Assembly: GCA_009781125.1 (NCBI GenBank)
Contig: WQYS01000203.1
Location: 1-5,301, forward strand
Reading direction: 5' to 3'
DNA length: 5,301 bases
Source: Acidobacteriaceae bacterium
Lineage (GTDB): Bacteria > Acidobacteriota > Terriglobia > Terriglobales > Acidobacteriaceae
Notes under the pieces: model-generated
Databases searched by the model: none
Told to the model about the DNA's origin: nothing
The model's input: the letters and a program-made list of their open reading frames with translations, nothing else
Position numbers and translations under genes: made by a program
Part shown: positions 1 to 5,301 of the stretch, piece after piece
Layout: every line of letters begins with the position of its first letter
How positions within the stretch are numbered: the stretch's first letter is position 1

Positions 1-14
1 CGCGGAGAGAAAAA

Positions 15-44
15 GCAGGTTCCTCGTTTCACTCGGAATGACAA
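15..44 (-). repeat. Dispersed intergenic repeat motif, copy A
   Basis: On the minus strand this stretch reads GTCATTCCGAGTGAAACGAG followed by GAACCTGC. From memory, near-identical motifs (GTCATTCCGAGCGAAGCGAGG and variants) recur between genes in acidobacteria and some other phyla; I could not search for this. The arms TTCC and GGAA at its ends are complementary, so it is a weak inverted repeat. It lies downstream of the glycosidase gene, the usual position for such elements. Only the family resemblance and the partial second copy nearby support the call. Confidence 0.5.
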
Positions 45-65
45 TTCAAAAGGGCACATCCATTT

Positions 66-88
66 GGATTCTGTTCTGAGGATGACGG
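66..88 (-). repeat. Degenerate second copy of the intergenic repeat motif, copy B
   Basis: On the minus strand it begins GTCATCCTCAGAACAGAATCC. It shares the GTCAT-C start and the GGATTC/GGTTCC-like far end (plus-strand view) with the copy at 15-44, but lacks about four central bases. The two copies have the same orientation and lie about 50 bases apart. The similarity is partial and could be chance, so confidence is low. Confidence 0.35.
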
Positions 89-97
89 TTTTAGCAG

Positions 98-112
98 AGC
101 GCCAACGGCGCT
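98..112 (-). terminator. Short GC hairpin after the glycosidase gene, possible terminator
   Basis: AGCGCC and GGCGCT form a perfect 6-bp stem around a 3-base loop. The hairpin starts about 21 bases past the stop codon of the minus-strand glycosidase gene. No T-run follows on the minus strand (CTGCTAAAACC comes next), so it is not a canonical intrinsic terminator. It could be a weak terminator or a 3' mRNA-stabilising hairpin. Confidence 0.35.
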
Positions 113-133
113 TCCGATACCAGCCCATAAGCG

Positions 134-2005
134 CTACTGCGCGTTGCCGTAGCCAGCCTTGTACGCCTTCTGGAGCACGGTGAAGGCCAGCTTCTTGTGT
201 CCCTGATCGCTGACGAGGCCCTTGCGGTTGAAGTAGTCTTGCACGCCGGGCAACTGGCGCGTCGGCGAGCGGAAGTCCATCAGAATCCACGGACTCATGC
301 CGCGAATCTGCGGAACCCGCGCCCACATAGGCAGATTGTGTTCATAGATGGATGCCTGATACTCCTCGGTCCAGCGTTCGCTGTCCGGGCCGTGGCGTCC
401 GGCGGGAGCGCCGCCGCCAAACTCGGAGACGATGACGGGCTTCTGGTACTTGATGTTCCATGTAGTCTGGCTGGCCAGCTCCGGCGCGCCCTCGTACCAG
501 CCGATGTAACTGTTGATGCCGAGCACATCGAGCGCTTCGCCCAGCGGGTCGTCCACTACCTTCTGATGAACTCCGCCATCAGAGACCAGCAGCGCCGCCG
601 TGACCAGCCGCTCCGGGTCGAGCGAGCGGACTTCATGGGCCATGTCCGTGAGGTACTTGGTGCGGTTGGGAGCGTTCGCGGGCGTCTCGTTGGCAATCGA
701 CCACAGGCCAACGGAGGCGCGGTTGCGGTCGCGCGCGATCATCTCCTCGACCTGCTGCTTGTGCAGTTCGAAGACCGTGGGATTATCGAACTGGAGAGCC
801 CAGTAGCCAGGAACCTCCGACCAGACGAGGATACCCACACGGTCGGCCAGCCGCGTCATCCGCTCGTCGTGGGGATAGTGCGCCAGCCGGACATAGTTGC
901 AGCCAAGCTCCCTGGCCCAGCCGAGAAGCGTCTCCATGTCCTTCTCCGAAGAGGCTCGTCCGGTGCGGTAGGGGGCCTCGGCGTGAATGCTGATGCCGCG
1001 CAGGTAGACCGGCTTGCCGTTCAGCAGGATCTCGGTGCCGCGCGTTTCGATGGTCTTGAAGCCCATCTCTTCATGGAGCACGTCGCCGGCAACAGCCAGA
1101 TCGACCTTATACAGCCGGGGAGTCTCAGGAGACCAGAACTGAACTCCTGTGACGGGAAAGGAAACCGCAGCCCGGCCATGGGCGTCGGTCTGGGCCGTGG
1201 TGTGGGCCTGCAGCTCGGGGATATCCACCTCGACCGTCTGTGAGGCCGTGTCGGAGGCCGTGACTCCGGTCAACTGAATCCAGCCTTCTATGCGGCTGCG
1301 GGTGGCGCGGTCCAGATGCAGATCGTAGCCGGAGATAAAGGTTTGAGGCACTTCGACGAGCGAAACCGAGCGCGTGAGGCCGCCGTAGTTCCACCAGTCG
1401 GTCTGGAGCGTAGGAACTCCATCGATCAGCCGCGTGTTATCGACTACGGCGACGATGAAGTTTGCGCCGTCCTTCAGCGCCGAGGTCACCTCGCAGTCGA
1501 AGGTGGTGAAGCCTCCCTCGTGCTGGCAGACCTTCATACCGTTGATCCAGAAATAAGACCTGTAGTTGGCGGCTCCTATATGAAGAAAGACGCGCTTTCC
1601 GCTGCCAGGATGAAAATCGAAGTCGCGCTGATACCAGAGGGGGCCTTCGTAGAAAAACAGTCTCTCCTGCTGCGTGTTCCAGTCGCCCGGCACCTTGAGT
1701 GTGGACGACCTGGAGAAATCGTATTCGATGAGCATGTTTGAGCCTGGCTCGGGGCGCCGATTAAGAAACCATCCATCCTTCTTCTCCTCATGATGGAAGG
1801 AGTAGAGGCCGGTGAAGTAGGGATCGGCAATGGAGTGCCAGTCGCCGTCGAGAGAAGTCTGAGGACGGCGATCCGCACCTTCCAGAACGGTTGTATTCGC
1901 CGTGAACGCAGCCGTCTGCCGGCCTGGCTGCGCATCTGCTGCGGGGAGAACAAGAAGAACGGAAGCGAGTAGAAGGAAAATACGTGAAAGTGCGCTTCTT
2001 GGCAT
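134..2005 (-). CDS. Exported glycoside hydrolase family 2 enzyme, candidate beta-glucuronidase
   Basis: A 623-residue retaining glycosidase, predicted to be exported across the inner membrane. Residues 1-25 form a signal peptide (basic start, Leu/Val-rich core, cleavage after ADA, no lipobox). A jelly-roll sugar-binding domain (about 50-220, with VPGDWN, GPLWYQRDF and WWNYGGLTR), an Ig-like domain (about 222-318) and a TIM barrel (about 322-620) follow in normal GH2 order. The likely acid/base is E440 in SIANET and the nucleophile E528 in VSEFGG. NSYIGWY (498-504) resembles the active-site tyrosine segment of E. coli GusA. FNRKG carries N593-x-K595, 65 residues after the nucleophile, close to the 62-residue spacing of the N566-x-K568 carboxylate clamp in GusA. 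The GusA HED motif is only partly matched (IHAEAP). The glucuronide substrate is therefore inferred; a beta-galactosidase or other GH2 activity remains possible. The ATG at 2005 is chosen because GGAG lies 8 bases upstream and the signal peptide begins there; the frame stays open to 2200 without meaning. The gene diverges from a FadR-type regulator. Confidence 0.9.
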   Translation of the reverse strand: MPRSALSRIFLLLASVLLVLPAADAQPGRQTAAFTANTTVLEGADRRPQTSLDGDWHSIADPYFTGLYSFHHEEKKDGWFLNRRPEPGSNMLIEYDFSRSSTLKVPGDWNTQQERLFFYEGPLWYQRDFDFHPGSGKRVFLHIGAANYRSYFWINGMKVCQHEGGFTTFDCEVTSALKDGANFIVAVVDNTRLIDGVPTLQTDWWNYGGLTRSVSLVEVPQTFISGYDLHLDRATRSRIEGWIQLTGVTASDTASQTVEVDIPELQAHTTAQTDAHGRAAVSFPVTGVQFWSPETPRLYKVDLAVAGDVLHEEMGFKTIETRGTEILLNGKPVYLRGISIHAEAPYRTGRASSEKDMETLLGWARELGCNYVRLAHYPHDERMTRLADRVGILVWSEVPGYWALQFDNPTVFELHKQQVEEMIARDRNRASVGLWSIANETPANAPNRTKYLTDMAHEVRSLDPERLVTAALLVSDGGVHQKVVDDPLGEALDVLGINSYIGWYEGAPELASQTTWNIKYQKPVIVSEFGGGAPAGRHGPDSERWTEEYQASIYEHNLPMWARVPQIRGMSPWILMDFRSPTRQLPGVQDYFNRKGLVSDQGHKKLAFTVLQKAYKAGYGNAQ

Positions 2006-2013
2006 GAGGCAAA

Positions 2014-2017
2014 CTCC
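2014..2017 (-). promoter_or_regulatory. Ribosome binding site deciding the glycosidase start
   Basis: The minus strand carries GGAG, 8 bases before the ATG whose first base is 2005. This placement, with the signal peptide that begins right after it, favours this start over the in-frame ATG codons further upstream, the furthest of which begins at 2200. Confidence 0.65.
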
Positions 2018-2216
2018 ATCAGGCTCTAACAGAATATCCATTTCAGGTGACAACGAAGAGCTTAGCAGGAAAGTGGACCAGCGCAGAAGGAAGTTTTTAG
2101 CTGGCCAATACAGACTATAGCCCCGAGCGGCTTGCGGCCGGTGTGCGCCTGATCCGGAATCGACAAACGAATCCAACTCTATATACATTCCATACCACAA
2201 AAATCTACACTGTTAG

Positions 2217-2226
2217 TGGTCAGACC
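2217..2226. promoter_or_regulatory. FadR-type operator-like palindrome
   Basis: The sequence TGGTCAGACC contains a perfect GGTC-A-GACC palindrome. It equals 10 of the 11 core positions of the E. coli FadR operator (TGGTCNGACCA); only the final A is replaced by T. The flanks do not match. A further half-site, ACCAC at 2194-2198, lies about two helical turns away and is inverted relative to GTGGT at 2216-2220. The divergent gene encodes a FadR-family protein that keeps the operator-contacting residues, so autoregulation and control of the glycosidase are plausible. The role is inferred from position and match only. Confidence 0.55.
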
Positions 2227-2359
2227 TTTTATTTCATCTGGAGCTTTCGACATCACGACGAATACCACCGCTCGGTTTTCTCTTTGATCGAGCCGCTTCT
2301 GCATATGCCTCCGTTCAGAGGGTGGACCGCTGTATTTTGTTTCTCGTTGTACGGTTTTT

Positions 2360-2365
2360 AAGGAG
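2360..2365 (+). promoter_or_regulatory. Strong ribosome binding site of the GntR gene
   Basis: AAGGAG, 7 bases before the ATG at 2373. It sets the start there rather than at the in-frame ATG at 2322, which has no such site. Confidence 0.85.
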
Positions 2366-2372
2366 AGCAGAG

Positions 2373-3257
2373 ATGAGAAAAGAGGTTCATGGCGAGAAAG
2401 CCTCTCGCAGTCTGTTGACGATGAAGGTCGTCGAGCATGTGCGCGCTCGGATCGCCAGCGGAAAACTGAAGCCCGGTGACCAGCTCCCGCCGGAACGGGA
2501 ACTGGCGCACACGCTTGGTATCAGCCGCTCCAGCCTTCGCGCCGGAATTGGCTTTCTCTCCGCCATGGGAGTTCTCCAGAGCCGCCACGGCGCCGGAACG
2601 TTTATCTCCAACGGACCGCCCGCGCTTGATTCAAGTTCCTTTTCGGTTCTGGGCGTCCTGCACGGTTTCCTCCCCGAACAGATGTTCGAGGCGCGAATTG
2701 TGATCGAGTCCAACCTGGCTGCGCTGGCTGCAAAGCGAGCTACGGGCGAACATATTACTGAACTTGCTGAAGAGGTCACCGAGATGTATGCAACGCTCGA
2801 AGCGCCGCGGCAGTTCCTGATTCACGACGTTCGCTTCCACCGCGCCATTGCCAGCGCCGCAGGCAATCCTGTACTCGGCGCTCTTATGGAGACGGTCACC
2901 GCCAGTTTCTACGAAAGCCGCTCCAAAACCGTTCAAAACACGCAGGACCTCAAGGAAACCGCCGAGATGCACCGCGAGATCTATCGCGCCATCCGCTCGC
3001 ACAACCCTGAACTCGCGCGCCGCTCCATGGAGCAGCACCTTACGCGCGCCAACCGCGCTCAGGCCGCAGAGGCGAACGCAAGCGCTTATGGGGTTTCGCC
3101 CCAGGCTGGTATAGGACGCGCCGTTGACGCTCTTCCACTTACAATAGAATCACAAGGTAATTTCAAGACTCGTGTCCCTGACCGCACTGATTATCGACGA
3201 CGAACCTCTGGCCCGGCAGGAGCTGCAATATCTGCTGGAACGCGCTGGCGGAGTTGA
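2373..3257 (+). CDS. GntR-family transcriptional regulator, FadR/FCD subfamily
   Basis: A cytoplasmic DNA-binding regulator of 294 residues as read. The N-terminal winged helix (about 14-80) has PPERELA, LGISRSSLR and SRHGAGTFI. R42, R52, R56 and H72 align with the operator-contacting R35, R45, R49 and H65 of E. coli FadR. The FCD ligand domain (about 100-233) shows D152, H156, H200 and H222; their 4-44-22 spacing fits the metal-binding Asp-His-His-His set of this family. Relatives (UxuR, ExuR, LldR, GntR) sense organic or sugar acids, so a uronate or related acid is a reasonable guess given the divergent glycosidase; the ligand cannot be read from the sequence. The start follows an AAGGAG site. 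The family is normally about 230-250 residues. The last 60 or so residues are Arg/Ser/Thr-rich, unlike FCD, and their final 86 bases overlap the next gene, which suggests read-through after a frameshift near 3090-3102. Confidence 0.88.
   Translation: MRKEVHGEKASRSLLTMKVVEHVRARIASGKLKPGDQLPPERELAHTLGISRSSLRAGIGFLSAMGVLQSRHGAGTFISNGPPALDSSSFSVLGVLHGFLPEQMFEARIVIESNLAALAAKRATGEHITELAEEVTEMYATLEAPRQFLIHDVRFHRAIASAAGNPVLGALMETVTASFYESRSKTVQNTQDLKETAEMHREIYRAIRSHNPELARRSMEQHLTRANRAQAAEANASAYGVSPQAGIGRAVDALPLTIESQGNFKTRVPDRTDYRRRTSGPAGAAISAGTRWRS
3089..3103 (+). other. Small GC hairpin at the end of the FCD coding region
   Basis: TGGGG and CCCCA form a perfect 5-bp stem around the loop TTTCG, 18 bases after the last codon of the recognisable FCD domain. 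No T-run follows, so it is not a standard terminator. It contains two 4-base homopolymers, which are possible sites for an indel or sequencing error. Removing one base here would bring the TAG at 3112-3114 into frame. Confidence 0.35.
3124..3150 (+). promoter_or_regulatory. Possible sigma-70 promoter for the response regulator
   Basis: TTGACG at 3124-3129 matches 5 of 6 bases of the -35 consensus and TAGAAT at 3145-3150 matches 5 of 6 of the -10 consensus. The spacer is only 15 bases, shorter than the preferred 17, so activity is uncertain. It lies 22 bases before the GTG start of the response regulator and within the 3' end of the GntR reading frame as annotated. It would give a nearly leaderless or short-leader transcript. 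Confidence 0.35.
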
Positions 3258-4008
3258 GATTCTGGCGCAGGGGACCAACGGCATCGATGCCGTGGAGCTG
3301 GTCCGGACGCATCGGCCCGACGTGGTCTTTCTCGACGTGCAGATGCCGGGACTGGACGGATTCGCGGTGCTGAAGAAGTTGCTGGAGCTGAAGCAGCCTC
3401 TGCCGCAGATCGTCTTTGCGACGGCGTATAACCAGTACGCGGTGAAGGCCTTCGAGGTCAACGCCGCCGACTACCTGCTGAAGCCCTTCGACCGCAAGCG
3501 CGTCTTGCAGACCATCGATAAGCTGCAGCGCAGGCGGACGGCCCTGGCCGCTCTGGACTCGCAAGATTCTCAGGACTCTCAGGAACCTGCCGGACTTTCG
3601 CAGGAGACCGGAGCCAAGCTCAGCGCTCTGCTCAAGCTGGTCGAGGAGCAGGCGCAGCCCGCGCGCCAGCAGAGCGGCAAGGTCGTCGTGCGCGCTCAGA
3701 ACCGGCTGCTGCTGGTCGCGCAGCGGGAGATATGCTTCGCTTCCATCGAAGATGGAACCATCACCGTGGTGACTCCGGCGATTGAGGGCCACTCGAACTG
3801 CCGCACGCTGGAGGAGCTTCAGGAACAGCTCGACCCGGATGATTTCTGGCGCGTGCACCGCTCGTACCTGGTGAACATCCAGCACATTCGCGAGGTGGTG
3901 CCGTGGTTCAAGTCGAGCTACCAGTTGCGCATGGACGACCCGAAGAAGACGGAGATTCCCGTAAGCCGCGCACAGACGAAAAGATTGAGAGACCTGTTTA
4001 ACCTGTAA
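3172..4008 (+). CDS. LytTR-family two-component response regulator
   Basis: A 278-residue cytoplasmic response regulator of the LytR/AlgR type. The receiver domain (1-118) has acidic-pocket D9 and D10 in LIIDDEP, phosphoacceptor D55 in FLDVQMPG, T84 in FATAY and K104 in LLKPF, so it should be phosphorylatable. A Gln/Ser/Asp-rich linker (about 119-168) joins it to a LytTR DNA-binding domain (about 170-275, with FWRVHRSYLVNIQHI). The start is a GTG at 3172: a stop at 3145 limits the frame, and no ATG lies before the conserved LIIDDEP segment. The Shine-Dalgarno is poor (AAGG, 14 bases upstream). Members usually pair with a LytS-type membrane histidine kinase, but no kinase gene lies next to it here, so its partner and target genes are unknown. 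Its 5' end overlaps the annotated GntR frame by 86 bases, and holA begins 2 bases after its stop. Confidence 0.92.
   Translation: MSLTALIIDDEPLARQELQYLLERAGGVEILAQGTNGIDAVELVRTHRPDVVFLDVQMPGLDGFAVLKKLLELKQPLPQIVFATAYNQYAVKAFEVNAADYLLKPFDRKRVLQTIDKLQRRRTALAALDSQDSQDSQEPAGLSQETGAKLSALLKLVEEQAQPARQQSGKVVVRAQNRLLLVAQREICFASIEDGTITVVTPAIEGHSNCRTLEELQEQLDPDDFWRVHRSYLVNIQHIREVVPWFKSSYQLRMDDPKKTEIPVSRAQTKRLRDLFNL
3556..3582 (+). repeat. Three tandem 9-base repeats encoding Asp-Ser-Gln
   Basis: Three in-frame 9-base units (GACTCGCAA, GATTCTCAG, GACTCTCAG) encode three DSQ triplets, residues 129-137, in the interdomain linker of the response regulator. Units two and three differ by one base. The number of copies could vary between strains without breaking the frame. 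Confidence 0.75.
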
Positions 4009-4010
4009 CT

Positions 4011-5153
4011 ATGCCCGCTCCACTTCGCAGCTTCGCCCCGACTGACCGCTTTCTTGACGAGATCGCATCCGCGTCCAAGCGCCGGGCGGGCTACGTGCTT
4101 GCCGGAGACGAGACCTTTCTCTACGAACAGTGCCGCAAGGGCGTGATCTCGGCCCTGGCTCCGGAGGGCGTGGGCGAGTTCTCGCTGCACGATCTGGACC
4201 TCGCCGAGACCAGCATCTTCGAGACGCTCGATCTGGCGCGCACGCCTTCGCTGATGTCTCCCTTTCAGGTCTTCTTCGTGCGCGGGCTGAAGGCCCTCTA
4301 CGGACGCGGCAGCAAGAAGGATGAGTTCGCTGCCATCGACGCCTACTTCCGTTCGCCCAACCCGCAGGCGCTGGTGCTCTTCGTCGCCGATCACCTTCAC
4401 ATCCCGGCGGACCGGCGCAGGATGGACTATCAGGAGAAGGAGCGCTTCGACCGCATCCGCGAGACGCTGGGCGACATCTGCGGCATGGTTGAGCTGGCCC
4501 GTGTCGAAGAGTCCGACGCCATGCGCTGGGTCGTCGCCACAGCCGAGGAGCGCGGCGTGAAGTTCGCGCCCGAGGCCGCGCGCGAGCTGGTCGACGCGCT
4601 GGGCGCGGACATGATGATGGTCGCAAGCGAATTGGAAAAACTGCTGCTCTACGTCGAAGGCAAGGGCCGGGTGACGCTCGGCGACGTCGAGACCATGGTG
4701 CTGGCCGCCAAGCAGCGCTCGCTCTACGAGCTGACCGACGCCATCAGCGCCAGGGACCGACCGCGCGCGCTCGAACTGCTGCATGGGCTGCTGAATGCCT
4801 CCGACAGCGGCGAAGACGCGGCCATCGGCCACCTGCATATGCTGGCCCGCACCTTCCGGCAGATGATGATTATTCAGGAGAAGAACGTCCGCGACTCGCG
4901 CGCCATCTGGCAGGTGCTGTGGCAGGGCTTCCGCATGCCTCCGTTCGCAGCCGACGACCTGATCCGCCAGGCGCGCCGCTACAAGAGCCGCCGCGAACTC
5001 AGCCGCGCCATCCGGTTGGTGGCCCGCGCCGATATCGAGCTGCGCAGCTCTCCGGTCAGCAAGCTGCTGGTGCTGGAGCGGCTGGTCATGGATCTGGCAT
5101 CCGAACCCAGGCCCGACCGCTACGAGCCCTCCGCTCAGATGGCGATGGATTAG
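4011..5153 (+). CDS. holA: DNA polymerase III subunit delta
   Basis: The 380-residue delta subunit of the clamp loader, which opens the beta sliding clamp during DNA replication. The N-terminal segment YVLAGDETFLYEQC (28-41) is the typical delta start, with GDE-FL in place of a Walker A loop; delta does not use ATP itself. The AAA-like region continues to about 230, with LVDALGAD and ELEKLLLY (193-214). The C-terminal collar domain (about 240-360) has the family features ELTDAISARDRPRALELL and a final DIELRSSP..LLVLERLV. The length is slightly above the usual 330-350 because of a short N-terminal extension and a polar tail. The ATG lies 2 bases past the stop of the response regulator and no Shine-Dalgarno precedes it (AGAG is about 20 bases away), so translation is probably coupled to the upstream gene. 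The more familiar neighbours of holA, leuS and lptE, are absent upstream. Confidence 0.9.
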   Translation: MPAPLRSFAPTDRFLDEIASASKRRAGYVLAGDETFLYEQCRKGVISALAPEGVGEFSLHDLDLAETSIFETLDLARTPSLMSPFQVFFVRGLKALYGRGSKKDEFAAIDAYFRSPNPQALVLFVADHLHIPADRRRMDYQEKERFDRIRETLGDICGMVELARVEESDAMRWVVATAEERGVKFAPEAARELVDALGADMMMVASELEKLLLYVEGKGRVTLGDVETMVLAAKQRSLYELTDAISARDRPRALELLHGLLNASDSGEDAAIGHLHMLARTFRQMMIIQEKNVRDSRAIWQVLWQGFRMPPFAADDLIRQARRYKSRRELSRAIRLVARADIELRSSPVSKLLVLERLVMDLASEPRPDRYEPSAQMAMD

Positions 5154-5233
5154 TCTGGCTCCGAGCAAAGTACTGCATCGAGTTGCTGCAACCCCGCATC
5201 CAAAGGGAGTTGTTCAAGATAGATGAAAATGAC

Positions 5234-5239
5234 GAGGAA
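5234..5239 (+). promoter_or_regulatory. Ribosome binding site of the last, partial gene
   Basis: GAGGAA, 7 bases before the ATG at 5247. In-frame ATG codons at 5223 and 5229 are alternatives; the nearest site for them, AAGGGAG at 5203-5209, is 13 or more bases away from the first. The 5247 start is preferred. Confidence 0.6.
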
Positions 5240-5246
5240 CCATCTT

Positions 5247-5301
5247 ATGCGAAACAGACTTCTCCGGGCTCTGGCCACGCTTGCGGTTGCGAGCGGCGTC
5301 A
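5247..5301 (+). CDS. N terminus of an exported protein, truncated by the window end
   Basis: Eighteen codons are visible, reading MRNRLLRALATLAVASGV. Three arginines followed by an Ala/Leu/Val stretch are typical of the first part of a Sec signal peptide, so the product is probably exported or membrane-anchored. The family cannot be told from this much. A stop at 5220-5222 limits the frame upstream, and the gene starts 93 bases after holA with no clear terminator between them, so co-transcription is possible. Confidence 0.6.
   Translation, partial: MRNRLLRALATLAVASGV

Larger units (their letters stand above)
2006..2372. promoter_or_regulatory. Divergent intergenic region between glycosidase and GntR regulator
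   Basis: This 367-base stretch separates two divergently transcribed genes and should hold both promoters. The middle part (about 2160-2230) is AT-rich compared with its surroundings. Minus-strand TATATA at 2185-2180 and TATAGT at 2119-2114 could each be a -10 box for the glycosidase, but neither has a convincing -35 box. No good sigma-70 pair is visible for the GntR gene. The one distinctive element is the operator-like sequence at 2217-2226. The small ORFs here have no recognisable content and were not called. Confidence 0.6.

Noticed and set aside
197..1243. 348-codon open frame on the plus strand opposite the glycosidase gene
   Set aside because: Antisense to a clear GH2 catalytic region; no recognisable domain or ribosome site. 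It is a by-product of GC-rich codon use.
2006..2200. 65-residue N-terminal extension of the glycosidase
   Set aside because: It would put the signal peptide inside the protein; the internal ATG at 2005 has a proper ribosome site and starts the signal peptide.
2301..2308. GCATATGC palindrome upstream of the GntR gene
   Set aside because: An 8-base palindrome is common by chance and does not resemble a FadR-family operator core.
2143..2361. 72-codon plus-strand frame in the divergent intergenic region
   Set aside because: No ribosome site, no recognisable content, and it covers the operator-like site and probable promoters.
2322..2372. 17-residue upstream extension of the GntR protein
   Set aside because: The AAGGAG site points to the ATG at 2373, and FadR-family proteins do not need the extra hydrophobic start.
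3163..3885. 240-codon open frame on the minus strand opposite the response regulator
   Set aside because: Low-complexity Leu/Gln/Arg composition and full overlap with a clear receiver-LytTR gene.
3918..5168. 416-codon open frame on the minus strand spanning all of holA
   Set aside because: Its translation is rich in His, Gln, Ala and Arg with no domain, as expected for the mirror of a GC-rich gene; holA is well supported on the other strand.
5182..5192. GTTGC-T-GCAAC palindrome after holA, considered as a terminator
   Set aside because: A one-base loop cannot fold as drawn, the remaining stem is only 3 bp, and no T-run follows.

Overview
The window is about 60% GC and looks like chromosomal DNA of a Gram-negative bacterium. 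An acidobacterium of the Terriglobia type (Granulicella, Terriglobus, Edaphobacter) is my best guess. This rests on the secreted family 2 glycosidase, the LytTR regulator, the codon style, and an intergenic motif at the left edge that I recall as scattered through such genomes. It is an inference without a marker gene.

Layout. Positions 1-133 are the 3' flank of the first gene and hold two degenerate copies of a short intergenic repeat and a small hairpin. Positions 134-2005 (minus strand) encode an exported GH2 glycosidase with both catalytic glutamates and an N-x-K motif like that of beta-glucuronidases. Positions 2006-2372 are a divergent intergenic region with a FadR-type operator-like sequence (TGGTCAGACC). 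Positions 2373-3257 (plus) encode a FadR-family GntR regulator with an FCD domain. Its last 86 bases overlap the next gene, and its C-terminal tail looks like read-through. Positions 3172-4008 (plus) encode a LytTR response regulator with a GTG start. Positions 4011-5153 (plus) encode DNA polymerase III subunit delta (holA), starting 2 bases after the regulator's stop. From 5247 a further plus-strand gene begins with a signal-peptide-like N terminus and leaves the window.

How the parts fit. The left half reads as a small sugar-utilisation locus: an exported glycosidase and a divergent regulator of the family that includes UxuR and ExuR, with a candidate operator between them. The right half is a two-gene unit in which an orphan response regulator directly precedes an essential replication gene. 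The regulator's own promoter may lie inside the 3' end of the GntR reading frame. I see no mobile element, CRISPR array, tRNA or rRNA. I also see no clearly new multi-gene system. The points most worth checking are the GntR tail, the operator, the substrate of the GH2 enzyme and the regulator-holA coupling.
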